Source of the DNA: Nitrospira sp.
GTDB taxonomy: Bacteria; Nitrospirota; Nitrospiria; Nitrospirales; Nitrospiraceae
DNA length: 64,000 nt
Reading direction: 5' to 3'
Assembly: GCA_035968315.1 (NCBI GenBank)
Contig: JAVYIN010000005.1
Span: 558,001-622,000 of the forward strand
The first letter of the stretch is position 1; every line of letters begins with the position of its first letter. The notes under the pieces were generated by a model. It was not told where the DNA came from, ran no database searches, and saw only the letters and a list, made by a program, of their open reading frames with translations. Shown in pieces: positions 9,725-19,100 of the stretch. A program made the position numbers and the translations under genes.

Positions 9725-10209
9725 AAATCGGCATTTATCCCGGCACGTTCGACCCGATTACGCACGGTCACACCGATATCATCACCCGCAGCCTTCGGGT
9801 ATTCGATAAAGTGGTGGTGGCGGTGGCTCCCAACCCGGCCAAACATCCGCTGTTCAACCTGGCTGAGCGGCTGGAGATGGTGAAGCTGGTCATGAAGGAT
9901 TTGACCCAGGTGGAGGTGACGGCGTTCGAAGGCCTGCTGGTTGACTATGTCGAACGGTCGGGTGCCCATGCTATCATTCGCGGCTTGCGCGCCATTTCTG
10001 ACTTTGAGCATGAATTTCAGATGGCGCTCATCAACCGGAAGCTGGCCAAACAAGTCGAGACGGTTTTTTTAATGCCGAGCGAAGAATATTCCTATCTCTC
10101 CTCAACCATTATCAAGGATGTCGCGCAACATGGGGGAGCATTGACCGAATTTCTCCATCCTGAAGTGGCCCGACGCCTCCAAGAACGAATTCGGAGTCTG
10201 AAATCATGA
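9721..10209 (+). CDS. coaD: Phosphopantetheine adenylyltransferase
   Basis: The 162-residue enzyme transfers AMP from ATP to 4'-phosphopantetheine, the penultimate step of coenzyme A synthesis. The nucleotidyltransferase motif is G-T-F-D-P-I-T-H-G-H (residues 8-17). The second signature, Y-L-S-S-T-I-I-K, is at about residues 123-130. Length matches the family. It overlaps rsmD upstream and the aminotransferase downstream by four bases each, so the three genes form one translationally coupled operon. Confidence 0.96.
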   Translation: MKIGIYPGTFDPITHGHTDIITRSLRVFDKVVVAVAPNPAKHPLFNLAERLEMVKLVMKDLTQVEVTAFEGLLVDYVERSGAHAIIRGLRAISDFEHEFQMALINRKLAKQVETVFLMPSEEYSYLSSTIIKDVAQHGGALTEFLHPEVARRLQERIRSLKS

Positions 10210-11402
10210 AACTCGCTGCACGTGTGAGCCGTATTACGCCCTCTCCGACCCTGGCCATGACCGCCACGGCCAAAGCCATGGCGGCCCAAGGGATCGATGT
10301 CGTCGATTTCTCATCCGGAGAGCCGGATTTCGATACGCCGGAACCAGTGAAGGCCGCGGCGGAAGCCGCGATTCGAGCCGGATTTACCAAATACACGCCT
10401 TCATCAGGCATCGATGAACTGCGCCAGGCCGTCATTGACAAGCTGCAGACCGAACTCGGGCTCCGGTACGAGAAATCACAAATCCTGATCTCCTGCGGAG
10501 CGAAGCATTCGCTCTACAACCTGGCTGAAGCGCTTCTGGAACAGGGCGATGAGATCATCATTCCGACTCCCTACTGGGTGTCCTATGCAGACCAGGCGTT
10601 GCTCAACGATGCTACGCCCGTGCTGCTACCCACGAGAGAAGATCAGGGCTATGCCATCAACCCCGATGAACTGCAGCGGCTTATCACGCCGCGCACGAAA
10701 GCGATTATCGTCAATAGCCCCTGTAATCCGACCGGCGCCACGTACGACAAACGCACACTTGAAGCCATTGCCGAGATCGCGCTCAAGCATAAGATTTTGA
10801 TCATCTCGGATGAAATCTACGAGAAAGTCCTCTACGACGGAGCCACGCATTTGAGTATTGCCACGTTGAGTCCCGACGTCGCGGCTCAAACCGTGATCAT
10901 CAACGGCGTGTCGAAAGCCTATGCCATGACAGGCTGGCGGATTGGCTATGCGGCTGGCCCGAAAGATTTGTTGACGGCCATGGCCAATATTCAGAGTCAA
11001 AGCACCTCCAATCCCTGTTCCATTTCGCAGAAAGCCGCTGTCGCGGCGTTGCGAGTGGGCAACCCGTTTACCGAAAAGATGGTCGCGGAATTCGACCGCA
11101 GACGGAAGGTGATGGTGGAGCGGCTGAATGGCATTCCCGGCGTCAGTTGCCGGCTGCCCGGCGGCGCATTTTACGCCTTCCCGAATATTCGCGGCGTCCT
11201 CGGACGGCGCGGGCCAAACGGAGTGATCGATTCTCCGACCGCCTTCGCCAATTATCTCCTGAAAGACGCGCATGTGGCCGTGGTTCCAGGAGAGCCCTTT
11301 GGGAGCGCCGACCATATTCGGCTGTCATATGCCACCAGCATGGAGGCGATTATCAAAGGGCTAGATCGTCTTGCCGCCGCGGTCGGCAAACTCACGCCCT
11401 GA
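10206..11402 (+). CDS. Class I pyridoxal-phosphate aminotransferase (aspartate aminotransferase type)
   Basis: The 398-residue protein is a fold-type I aminotransferase of the bacterial subgroup I-beta kind, most likely interconverting aspartate and oxaloacetate with glutamate. The PLP-binding lysine lies in V-S-K-A-Y-A-M-T-G-W-R, with N-S-P-C-N-P-T-G-A and S-D-E-I-Y-E upstream. It starts at the ATGA overlap with coaD. Substrate choice, including possible prephenate activity, cannot be settled from sequence alone. Confidence 0.9.
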   Translation: MKLAARVSRITPSPTLAMTATAKAMAAQGIDVVDFSSGEPDFDTPEPVKAAAEAAIRAGFTKYTPSSGIDELRQAVIDKLQTELGLRYEKSQILISCGAKHSLYNLAEALLEQGDEIIIPTPYWVSYADQALLNDATPVLLPTREDQGYAINPDELQRLITPRTKAIIVNSPCNPTGATYDKRTLEAIAEIALKHKILIISDEIYEKVLYDGATHLSIATLSPDVAAQTVIINGVSKAYAMTGWRIGYAAGPKDLLTAMANIQSQSTSNPCSISQKAAVAALRVGNPFTEKMVAEFDRRRKVMVERLNGIPGVSCRLPGGAFYAFPNIRGVLGRRGPNGVIDSPTAFANYLLKDAHVAVVPGEPFGSADHIRLSYATSMEAIIKGLDRLAAAVGKLTP

Positions 11403-11474
11403 GTCCCGTCTTGACTCGTGTGAATTCGAGGTTATTCCTATATAGGTTAACCCATCATTGCCGGAGGATGTCCT

Positions 11475-11864
11475 GTGCCGATTTACGAATATCGCTGTGA
11501 AGAGTGCTCGTATACGTTTGAGTTGAAGCAGAGCATCAAGGATGAGTCGATCGCCAGTTGCCAGAAATGCGGCAAGCCCGTCAGCCGCATCATCTCGGCC
11601 CCGGCGATCATGTTTAAAGGAAGCGGCTGGTATATTACGGATTATTCCGACAAAATGAAGCCGCCGTCAGGAGACGCCTCGAAACCTTCCCCAACATCAA
11701 CGACGCCGGCAAAATCCGAGTCGGCCTCCAGCGCTCCGGCGGCATCATCGACGACAGCCCCGGCTGCCGCTCCCGCCTCCTCATCGTCAGGAAGCAGCAG
11801 CGGCACCTCATCTTCGGCTGGGACGAGTTCGTCCTCGTCAGGCAGCTCGTCGAGTTCGAGCTAA
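11475..11864 (+). CDS. FmdB-family zinc-ribbon protein with Ser/Ala-rich tail
   Basis: The 129-residue protein begins at GTG 11475 with M-P-I-Y-E-Y-R-C-E-E-C and a second C-Q-K-C knuckle about 25 residues later, the FmdB putative regulatory domain. I-M-F-K-G-S-G-W-Y closes the domain at about residue 56. Residues about 65-129 are low-complexity Ser, Ala, Pro and Thr, ending in runs of serine. The family's function is not established; its members resemble small transcription-linked zinc ribbons. An AGGATG sequence provides the ribosome-binding site. Confidence 0.85.
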   Translation: MPIYEYRCEECSYTFELKQSIKDESIASCQKCGKPVSRIISAPAIMFKGSGWYITDYSDKMKPPSGDASKPSPTSTTPAKSESASSAPAASSTTAPAAAPASSSSGSSSGTSSSAGTSSSSSGSSSSSS

Positions 11865-11877
11865 ACTTATCCTGTTT

Positions 11878-12279
11878 CTAGGTATGCTTGGCGGGCGCTT
11901 TTTTCTTCGCCGGTGTTTTGGGCGCTGGCTTGGCAGCCGGTTTGGCCGCTGATTTAGCCGGAGCCTTTGGCGCCGAGGCTCTCGCCGCTTTCGCCCGCAA
12001 GGCTTCCACTTCGTTTTGCAGGCTGGAAATCATCCCGGTTTTTTCACGGTTCATTCGGTCCAGGCTCTCGACCTGCGCCTGCAAATCCTGTTTGCCTTTG
12101 GCCAGATCGTTTAACTGGCTCTGGAGTTGAGTCTTCTCCATATTGCTGGTCTGGATCTCCGAGCGGAGCTGCTCGATTTGTGCCTGTAACGCCGGTGGCC
12201 AGTAGTCGCAGCCCGACAGCGTAAGCCCTGCGGCCACCAGCAGGCCCATGAGCATCGATTGACGTGTCCGAATCATCAT
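11878..12279 (-). CDS. Coiled-coil lipoprotein with Ala/Lys/Pro-rich tail
   Basis: From the ATG at 12279, placed after GGAGGAGGGG, the protein has a basic start, a hydrophobic core and the lipobox L-S-G-C. Mature residues up to about 90 form a heptad coiled coil rich in Gln, Leu and Glu. The last 35 residues are A-K-P-A-type repeats resembling histone H1 tails. It should be anchored to a membrane and could reach peptidoglycan or bind polyanions, but no function is known. It converges on the FmdB gene with a 13-nt gap. Confidence 0.75.
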   Translation of the reverse strand: MMIRTRQSMLMGLLVAAGLTLSGCDYWPPALQAQIEQLRSEIQTSNMEKTQLQSQLNDLAKGKQDLQAQVESLDRMNREKTGMISSLQNEVEALRAKAARASAPKAPAKSAAKPAAKPAPKTPAKKKAPAKHT

Positions 12280-12329
12280 TCCCCTCCTCCTTCTGACATG
12301 GTTCGAGTCGATGTATACCACATTTTTCT

Positions 12330-12974
12330 CTACTGAAGATGAAGTCCTTGCGCCGTGAGCGTCTTCTCAATGTCCAAAGGGGCAATCGCCCCCTCCCGGA
12401 GTATCGTCACGCCGTCGCAGATACTCACCACAGTTGACGGCAGTCCTCCGGGAGTCATTCCAGCATCAACAATGAGGGCGACCTCGTTGCCAAGGGAGAG
12501 ATTCACGTCCTGTGCGGTCTGGACCGGCGGAGCCCCGGACCGGTTGGCACTTGTGCCGGTTAACGGGCCAATCCGCCGCAGCAGATCGGCCAGCGGCCCG
12601 CATGACGTCAGCCGGATTCCCACCGTTCCGGTTCCCGCCGTCAGATTTGCAGGCAATCGGTTGTTGGCGGGAAACACAATGGTAAGGGGGCCTGGCCAAT
12701 AGGCCTCCATCAGCGCCTTGGCCGCCGGAGGAACGTGGCCTACTAATCCGTCGAGCTGCGCCCGATCGCCAATGAGGACAAGAATCGGTTTGCCGTCCGG
12801 GCGGCCTTTGACGGCAAGGAGCCGGTCGATCGCGGCCGCATCGAAAGGATTCGCGCCGAGTCCGTAATAGGTTTCCGTCGGGAGCGCGACTACACCGCCT
12901 GCGCGCAACACCCCGGACAGGGAGGCGCTGAGCGAGTCCACTTCTGTCGCACGATACGGCGTGATGATAGCCAT
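12330..12974 (-). CDS. tsaC: L-threonylcarbamoyladenylate synthase (Sua5/YciO/YrdC family)
   Basis: The 214-residue protein makes threonylcarbamoyl-AMP from threonine, bicarbonate and ATP, the first step of the t6A37 tRNA modification. The YrdC signature is clear: G-G-V-V-A-L-P-T-E-T-Y-Y-G-L-G, K-G-R-P-D-G-K-P, and P-G-P-L-T. It then has G-T-S-A-N-R-S-G and a closing P-S-T-V-V. It lacks the extra C-terminal Sua5 domain, so it is the short TsaC form. It lies 23 nt downstream of purD. Confidence 0.92.
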   Translation of the reverse strand: MAIITPYRATEVDSLSASLSGVLRAGGVVALPTETYYGLGANPFDAAAIDRLLAVKGRPDGKPILVLIGDRAQLDGLVGHVPPAAKALMEAYWPGPLTIVFPANNRLPANLTAGTGTVGIRLTSCGPLADLLRRIGPLTGTSANRSGAPPVQTAQDVNLSLGNEVALIVDAGMTPGGLPSTVVSICDGVTILREGAIAPLDIEKTLTAQGLHLQ

Positions 12975-12997
12975 GAAGAGGGCGAACCGGACGATTT

Positions 12998-14269
12998 CTA
13001 GGCGCGCGGCCCCAGTGCCCGATGCGCAATGTCGGTTCGGAAATGACAGCCGTCGAAAGACAGGGTCTTCACCCGGCGATAGGCTTCCTGCTGCGCTTCG
13101 GCAATGGTCTTCCCATAGCCGGTGATGCCTAAGACGCGGCCTCCGGCCGTCACAATGTCTTGCCCTTTGCGAACGGTGCCGGCGTGAAATACCGTGGCCG
13201 ACGGCGTGCTGTCAGCCAGCCCGTGAATGACCTTCCCGTTTTCGTAGGCGCCGGGATAGCCGCCGGAGGTCATGACCACGCACACAGCGTAGGTGTCATG
13301 CCATTCGACGGTGAATTGATCCAGCCGATGTTCCACCACCGCTTCGATCACGTCGATCAGATCGGACTTTAGGAGCGGCAGCACCACCTGAGTTTCCGGA
13401 TCGCCCATGCGGGCATTGAACTCCAAGACGTACGGCGTGCCCTTGACCACCATCAAGCCGGCATAGAGGACGCCTTGGAACGGACAGCCCATGCGCGACA
13501 TGGCCACCACGATCGGCTGGAGCACATCACGCGTCACCTGTACGCGCAGCGCAGCCGTGCCGAGCGGCGCGGGACAATATGCGCCCATGCCGCCGGTATT
13601 GAGCCCCGTATCCCCGTCTCCTACGCGTTTGTGGTCCTGCGCCGGCAGCATCGGCACTACGGTTTTGCCGTCCGTGAAGGCCATGATCGTCAACTCTTCC
13701 CCATCGAGAAATTGCTCGATGAGAACACGCTGGCCGGCTTGGCCGAACACCGACTTTTCCATGGAGTCGATAATCGCCTGGCGCGCCTGTTCGCGAGTCG
13801 TCGCGATGATCACGCCCTTGCCCTGTGCCAGCCCATCGGCCTTGATCACAACCGGCAACTCGTGCTGATCGACGTAGGCCAGCGCGGCCTCCATCTTCTC
13901 AAAGCTCTGCGAGCGGGCCGTCGGAATTTTTGCCGTGGCCATGACCTCTTTGGAGAAAATCTTGCTGGCTTCGAGGCGCGCGGCGTGTTTGGTCGGACCG
14001 AATATCTTCAGCTTGGCCTTGCGAAACTCATCGGCAATGCCCAGCGCCAGCGGGACTTCCGGCCCCACCACGGTCAAATCGATTTGTTCCTTGATGACGA
14101 ACTCTTTGAGGGCGGCGATATCGTCGGCCTTGATCGGCAGGCAGGCCGCAAGCGATTCCATCCCCGCATTGCCTGGGGCGCAAAATAACTGCGGCTTGCG
14201 CGGACTCTGCGCGAGCTTCCAGACGATCGCGTGCTCGCGTCCACCGCTGCCGACAACAAGAATCTTCAC
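12998..14269 (-). CDS. purD: Phosphoribosylamine-glycine ligase
   Basis: The 423-residue ATP-grasp enzyme joins glycine to phosphoribosylamine in purine synthesis. Diagnostic stretches are the N-terminal M-K-I-L-V-V-G-S-G-G-R-E-H-A, V-I-K-A-D-G-L-A-Q-G-K-G-V, H-K-R-V-G-D-G-D-T-G-L-N-T-G, and L-E-F-N-A-R-M-G-D-P-E-T-Q. Length is normal. purH lies upstream on the same strand, but the 130-nt gap between them holds a strong hairpin and repeat units. Confidence 0.97.
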   Translation of the reverse strand: MKILVVGSGGREHAIVWKLAQSPRKPQLFCAPGNAGMESLAACLPIKADDIAALKEFVIKEQIDLTVVGPEVPLALGIADEFRKAKLKIFGPTKHAARLEASKIFSKEVMATAKIPTARSQSFEKMEAALAYVDQHELPVVIKADGLAQGKGVIIATTREQARQAIIDSMEKSVFGQAGQRVLIEQFLDGEELTIMAFTDGKTVVPMLPAQDHKRVGDGDTGLNTGGMGAYCPAPLGTAALRVQVTRDVLQPIVVAMSRMGCPFQGVLYAGLMVVKGTPYVLEFNARMGDPETQVVLPLLKSDLIDVIEAVVEHRLDQFTVEWHDTYAVCVVMTSGGYPGAYENGKVIHGLADSTPSATVFHAGTVRKGQDIVTAGGRVLGITGYGKTIAEAQQEAYRRVKTLSFDGCHFRTDIAHRALGPRA

Positions 14270-14282
14270 TACAAAGCCTTTC

Positions 14283-14387
14283 GTGATGGGTGATCAGTGA
14301 TGCGTGATGAAGTGACTACGAGCCGAAACGGGAACAAGACGATCAAGGCAAGAGCCGCCTGGTTCTTGCCTTGGTCACGCATCACTT
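14283..14387. repeat. Heptameric GTGATNN repeats in inverted halves
   Basis: Four 7-bp units of the form GTGATNN run head to tail at 14283-14310. Two inverted units (GTCACGC, ATCACTT) lie at 14374-14387. A hairpin sits between the halves, making a nested palindromic element of about 105 bp between purD and purH. The same unit recurs near 38.6 and 63.2 kb. Confidence 0.75.
14344..14373 (-). terminator. Strong hairpin between purH and purD
   Basis: CAAGGCAAGAGCC pairs with GGTTCTTGCCTTG over 13 positions, one of them a G-T wobble, around a four-base loop. It lies downstream of purH on the minus strand and could terminate or attenuate transcription into purD. The T-run on that strand is weak. 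Confidence 0.55.
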
Positions 14388-14399
14388 TTTACGGCCTTT

Positions 14400-15953
14400 T
14401 CAATGTCTAAAATGCCGCATTCCCGACATAATCATCGCCAGCCCGTGCTCGTCGGCCGCCTTGATGATTTCGGCATCGCGAATCGATCCGCCCGGCTGAA
14501 TGACCGCTGTGATGCCGGCCTGAGCCGCCGCATCCAATCCGTCGCGGAAAGGGAAGAACGCATCCGACGCCATCACGCAGCCCTTCACCGGCATCTGCGC
14601 TTTCATCGCCGCCAGTTTGACCGAATCGACCCGGCTCATCTGTCCCGCGCCGATGCCAACGGTCTGGCCAGGCTTGGCGTAAATGATTGCGTTTGATTTG
14701 ACGTGCTTGCAGACCTTCCAGGCAAAGGCACAGGCCGCGTATTCGTCATCCGTCGGCTTTCTGGCCGTCGGCACTTGCAGCGCGCGCAGGTCCGTGAGCA
14801 CACCCAAATCGCGGTCTTGCACGATCAATCCGCCAACGAGCTTCTTGAGATCGTAACCGACCTGCTTCACCTTGGTGAGCGGGCCGACATCCAAGAGGCG
14901 GAGATCCTTCTTGCGTTTCAATTCAGCCAGGGCGTCCTCGGCAAATCCCGGCGCAATGACGACCTCTACAAAGGTGGACGTGATTTCCTTCGCGGCGGGC
15001 AAATCCACGATCCGGTTAAATGCAATCACGCCGCCGAAGGCCGACACCGGATCGGTCTCGCGCGCTTTGACGTAGGCTTCCACCGGCGTCGCGCCCAACG
15101 CCACGCCGCAGGGATTGTTGTGCTTGATGATCGCGACCGCGCACTCATCGTATTCCTTCGCCAATTCGAGCGCCGAATTCGCGTCCAGGAAGTTGTTGTA
15201 CGACATCGCCTTGCCGTGGAGAATCTTCCCGCGCGACACTGACGGTTCGTTGGAATTCAATTCGCGATAGAAGGCGCCTTGCTGGTGAGGATTCTCCCCG
15301 TAGCGCAACGTTTCCGCCAGCTCGAATTGCATCGAGAGGATCTTGGGAAACTTCACCTCCCCGCCCTGCACCTGCTTCTCCAGATAGGTGGCAATCAGAC
15401 TGTCATAGCGGCCGGTGTGTTGAAACACTTTCATGGCCAATTCGCGCCGGAGCGCCGCCGGTACGTCGCCGCTCTTGATCGCATCCAGCGCCCGGCCATA
15501 GTCCGCCGGATCGACGACGACCACCACATCTTCATGGTTCTTGGCGGCCGAACGCAGCATGGAAGGGCCGCCGATATCGATGTTTTCAATGGCCTCTTCA
15601 AATGGGCAATTGGGCTTGGCAATGGTGGCTTCGAAGGGATAGAGATTCACGACGACCACATCGATCGGGCCGATGCCGTGCTGCTGCATTTGCGCCACAT
15701 GCGCCGGAACCGACCGCCGTCCCAACAGACCGCCATGCACCTTCGGATGAAGCGTCTTCACCCGTCCATCGAGGATTTCCGGCGAGCCGGTATAGGCCGC
15801 CACATCGGTGACCTTCACGCCGGCATCGCGCAAGGCTTTGGCCGTGCCGCCGGTCGAAAGAATTTCCGCGCCAAGAGCCTCCAGGCCCTTGGCCATCTCA
15901 ACAACTCCGGTCTTATCTGAAACGCTGATCAGTGCCCGCTTGATGCTGGCCAT
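14400..15953 (-). CDS. purH: Bifunctional AICAR formyltransferase/IMP cyclohydrolase
   Basis: The 517-residue protein carries out the last two steps of IMP synthesis. The N-terminal MGS-like cyclohydrolase domain starts A-L-I-S-V-S-D-K-T-G and contains S-T-G-G-T-A-K. The C-terminal transformylase domain includes R-Y-G-E-N-P-H-Q, K-H-N-N-P-C-G and S-D-A-F-F-P-F-R-D. Length matches the family. It is divergent from dnaE, with about 230 nt between the start codons. Confidence 0.97.
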   Translation of the reverse strand: MASIKRALISVSDKTGVVEMAKGLEALGAEILSTGGTAKALRDAGVKVTDVAAYTGSPEILDGRVKTLHPKVHGGLLGRRSVPAHVAQMQQHGIGPIDVVVVNLYPFEATIAKPNCPFEEAIENIDIGGPSMLRSAAKNHEDVVVVVDPADYGRALDAIKSGDVPAALRRELAMKVFQHTGRYDSLIATYLEKQVQGGEVKFPKILSMQFELAETLRYGENPHQQGAFYRELNSNEPSVSRGKILHGKAMSYNNFLDANSALELAKEYDECAVAIIKHNNPCGVALGATPVEAYVKARETDPVSAFGGVIAFNRIVDLPAAKEITSTFVEVVIAPGFAEDALAELKRKKDLRLLDVGPLTKVKQVGYDLKKLVGGLIVQDRDLGVLTDLRALQVPTARKPTDDEYAACAFAWKVCKHVKSNAIIYAKPGQTVGIGAGQMSRVDSVKLAAMKAQMPVKGCVMASDAFFPFRDGLDAAAQAGITAVIQPGGSIRDAEIIKAADEHGLAMIMSGMRHFRH

Positions 15954-16185
15954 GGTTCACTCCTTGAGAGTCATACATAGTGAGTAGGTCACGTCTTGGA
16001 AGGCGGGCTGAAGAATAGCAAATGGCTTCCGATAAGTGCAAGAACAGGCACTGGATCCATTCACGCGAGTGCGCGCCAGGGCTTGTTGATGTTCAGTGTG
16101 ACGGCGATACCATGTTGAGCTGGTGGCGCTGTACACGGTCGAATGTCCGTTTGACTTCCCCTTCCCTGCCCTCCTAGAATCCTCC

Positions 16186-19100
16186 ATGGCTTCGTCCTTC
16201 GTCCATCTCCATCTCCATACCCAATTCAGCCTGCTTGACGGCGCGAATCAGATCGAGCCGCTTGTCCAGCAGATCAAGGCGTTCAACCAGCCGGCGGTCG
16301 CCATGACCGACCATGGCAACATGTTCGGCGCAATCGAGTTTTACCGGAAGGCCAAAGAGGCCGGGGTGAAGCCGATCATCGGCTGCGAAGCCTATATGGC
16401 CTTGGGCAGCCGCCATGCGAAGAAAGACAGCGGGCTCGCACACAACGATTACTACCATCTGATTTTGCTCGCCAGCGACCTGACTGGCTACCAAAACCTT
16501 ATCAAGCTCGTCAGTAAAGCATATCTTGAAGGATTCTATTATAAGCCTAGGATGGATAAGGAAATTCTCAAGGAGCATCACGAAGGGCTCATCGCCCTGT
16601 CCGGTTGTCTCAGCGGAGAAATTCCCTACCTGATCGGCCAGAAAGATATGGCCGGCGCGATGGCCGTGGCGGGGGAATTCCAGGAGATTTTCGGGAAAGA
16701 CCGCTTCTACCTTGAAGTCCAGGCCAATGGCCTCGACCACCAGCGGATCGCCAATGCCGGCTTGATCGAGATCCATAAGAAGCTCGATATTCCAATGGCC
16801 GGGACGAACGACTGCCACTATCTCAAAAAAGAAGATTCGCATCCGCACGAGCTCATGCTCTGCCTCCAGACGGGCAAGACCTTGAGCGACCCGAACCGGA
16901 TGAAATTCGACACGGACCAGCTCTATGTGAAATCGACCGAGGAAATCGCTCCGGCCTTCGCCGAATTTCCCGGCGCGGTGAGCAATACCTGCCGGATCGC
17001 CGATGACTGCAAGCTGGATCTGCCGCTCAACAAGACCTATCTCCCGCAGTACAAAGTGCCGGAGGGCTACACCCGCGAATCGTACGTCGAAGAACTGGCG
17101 ATTGCGGGATTGAAGGCGCGCCTCAAGGAGCGCCCCAGCCAGATTCCCTCCGCCGCCTATGAACTGCGCCTGCGTGAAGAGCTGATGGTGATCTGCTCGA
17201 TGGGCTTTGCCGGGTATTTCCTGATCGTGTGGGACATCATCCGCTTTGCCCGCTCACGCGGCATTCCCGTCGGACCGGGCCGCGGCTCAGCCGCCGGCAG
17301 CCTGGTGGCCTATGCCTTGCGCATCACGGATCTCGATCCGCTGGTTTACACGCTCCTCTTCGAGCGGTTCCTGAATCCCGAGCGCGTGTCGCTCCCCGAT
17401 ATCGACATGGACTTCTGCATGGATCGCCGTGGCGAAGTGATCAACTACGTGGTCGAGAAGTATGGGACCGACCACGTGGCGCAGATCATCACGTTTGGAA
17501 CGCTCGGCGCCAAGGCCGCGATTCGCGATGTCGGCCGGGTGCTGGAAATCCCCTACGCCGAAGCCGACAAAGTCGCCAAGCTGATTCCTAATCAGTTGAA
17601 TATGACCTTGCAGCAGGCCCTTGAGCAAGAACCGAAGCTCCGCGAACTCGTCGAGACCGACACCAGAATCGCCGAACTCATGAAAGTCGCGCAATCGCTG
17701 GAGGGCCTGGCGCGCCACGCCTCGACGCATGCCGCCGGTGTCGTGATTTCAGAAGGCCCCCTCACCGATCATGTCCCGCTCTACAAGGGGGCCAACGACG
17801 AAATCGTGACCCAGTACTCGATGGGGGACGTCGAGAAAATCGGCCTGGTGAAGTTCGACTTCCTCGGCCTCAAAACGCTCACGATGATCCGCCGCGCCGA
17901 AGCGCTGATCAATGACAGCCATCCGAACGATCCGCCGCTGGCGGTCGATCAGCTGCCCTTCGACGATCCGAAAACCTTTGCGCTCCTCTCATCCGGGAAG
18001 ACCACCGGCTTGTTCCAGCTGGAAAGCTCCGGGATGCGCGATTTGCTCACCGGCCTGAAACCGGACCGGTTCGAAGACATCATCGCCATCATCGCGCTCT
18101 ATCGCCCCGGTCCCATGGACCTGATCCCCGACTTCATCAAACGCAAGCAGGGCAAGATTCCGATCACCTACGAAACGCCCGAGCTCGAGCCGATCCTGAA
18201 AGACACCTATGGTGTCATCGTCTATCAGGAACAGGTCATGGCCATCGCCAACAAGGTGGCGGGCTTCTCGCTGGGACAAGCTGACATTCTCCGCCGGGCC
18301 ATGGGCAAAAAGAAGCCGGAGGAGATGGAGAAGCTGCGCGTCAAGTTTCTGGAAGGCGCCAAGACCAAGGGGATCGCGGAGAAAAAGGCCGAGAAGCTCT
18401 ACGAGCTGATCCAGAAGTTCGCCGGCTACGGGTTCAACAAGTCGCACGCCGCGGCCTATGCCGTGGTCTGCTATCACACCGGTTACTTGAAGGCCCACTA
18501 CCCGACCGAGTTCATGGCCGCCCTCATGACGACCGACATGGGCAACCAGGATAAGATCGTCGGGTACTTCACCGAATGCCGCGATCTCGGCATCAAGGTG
18601 CTCGGTCCGGACATCAACGCGAGCAAAAAGCATTTCGCGGTCGTCGATGGCGTGATCCGGTTCGGCTTGGCGGCCATCAAGAATGTCGGCGAAGGCGCCG
18701 TCGAATCGATCATTGCCATTCGCAACGACACCGGCCCGTTCACGTCGTTCTTCGAGTTTTGCCGGCGCGTGGATTTGCACAAGGTCAACAAGCGCACATT
18801 GGAAGGATTGATCAAGGCCGGCGCGTTCGATTCGACCGGCGCGAAACGCTCGCAGCTCATGGCCGTGCTCGACCAAGCCGTCGAAGACGGGGCCGCCGCG
18901 CAGCGGGAACGGGACCTGGGGCAGACCAGCATTTTCGGCGAAGAGTTCCAGGCGCAAGACACCGGTACAGCCATGGCCACGCCGCCGCTGCCCAACATCG
19001 CCGAATGGGACCAGGCGCAGCGCTTGAAGTACGAGCGCGAACTGACCGGTTTCTACATCACCGCCCACCCGCTCACGCGCTACGAAGCCACCATCAAGGC

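Noticed and set aside
17989-19068. A 359-codon minus-strand frame inside dnaE
   Set aside because: dnaE is unambiguous over this span and the antisense frame shows no motifs.
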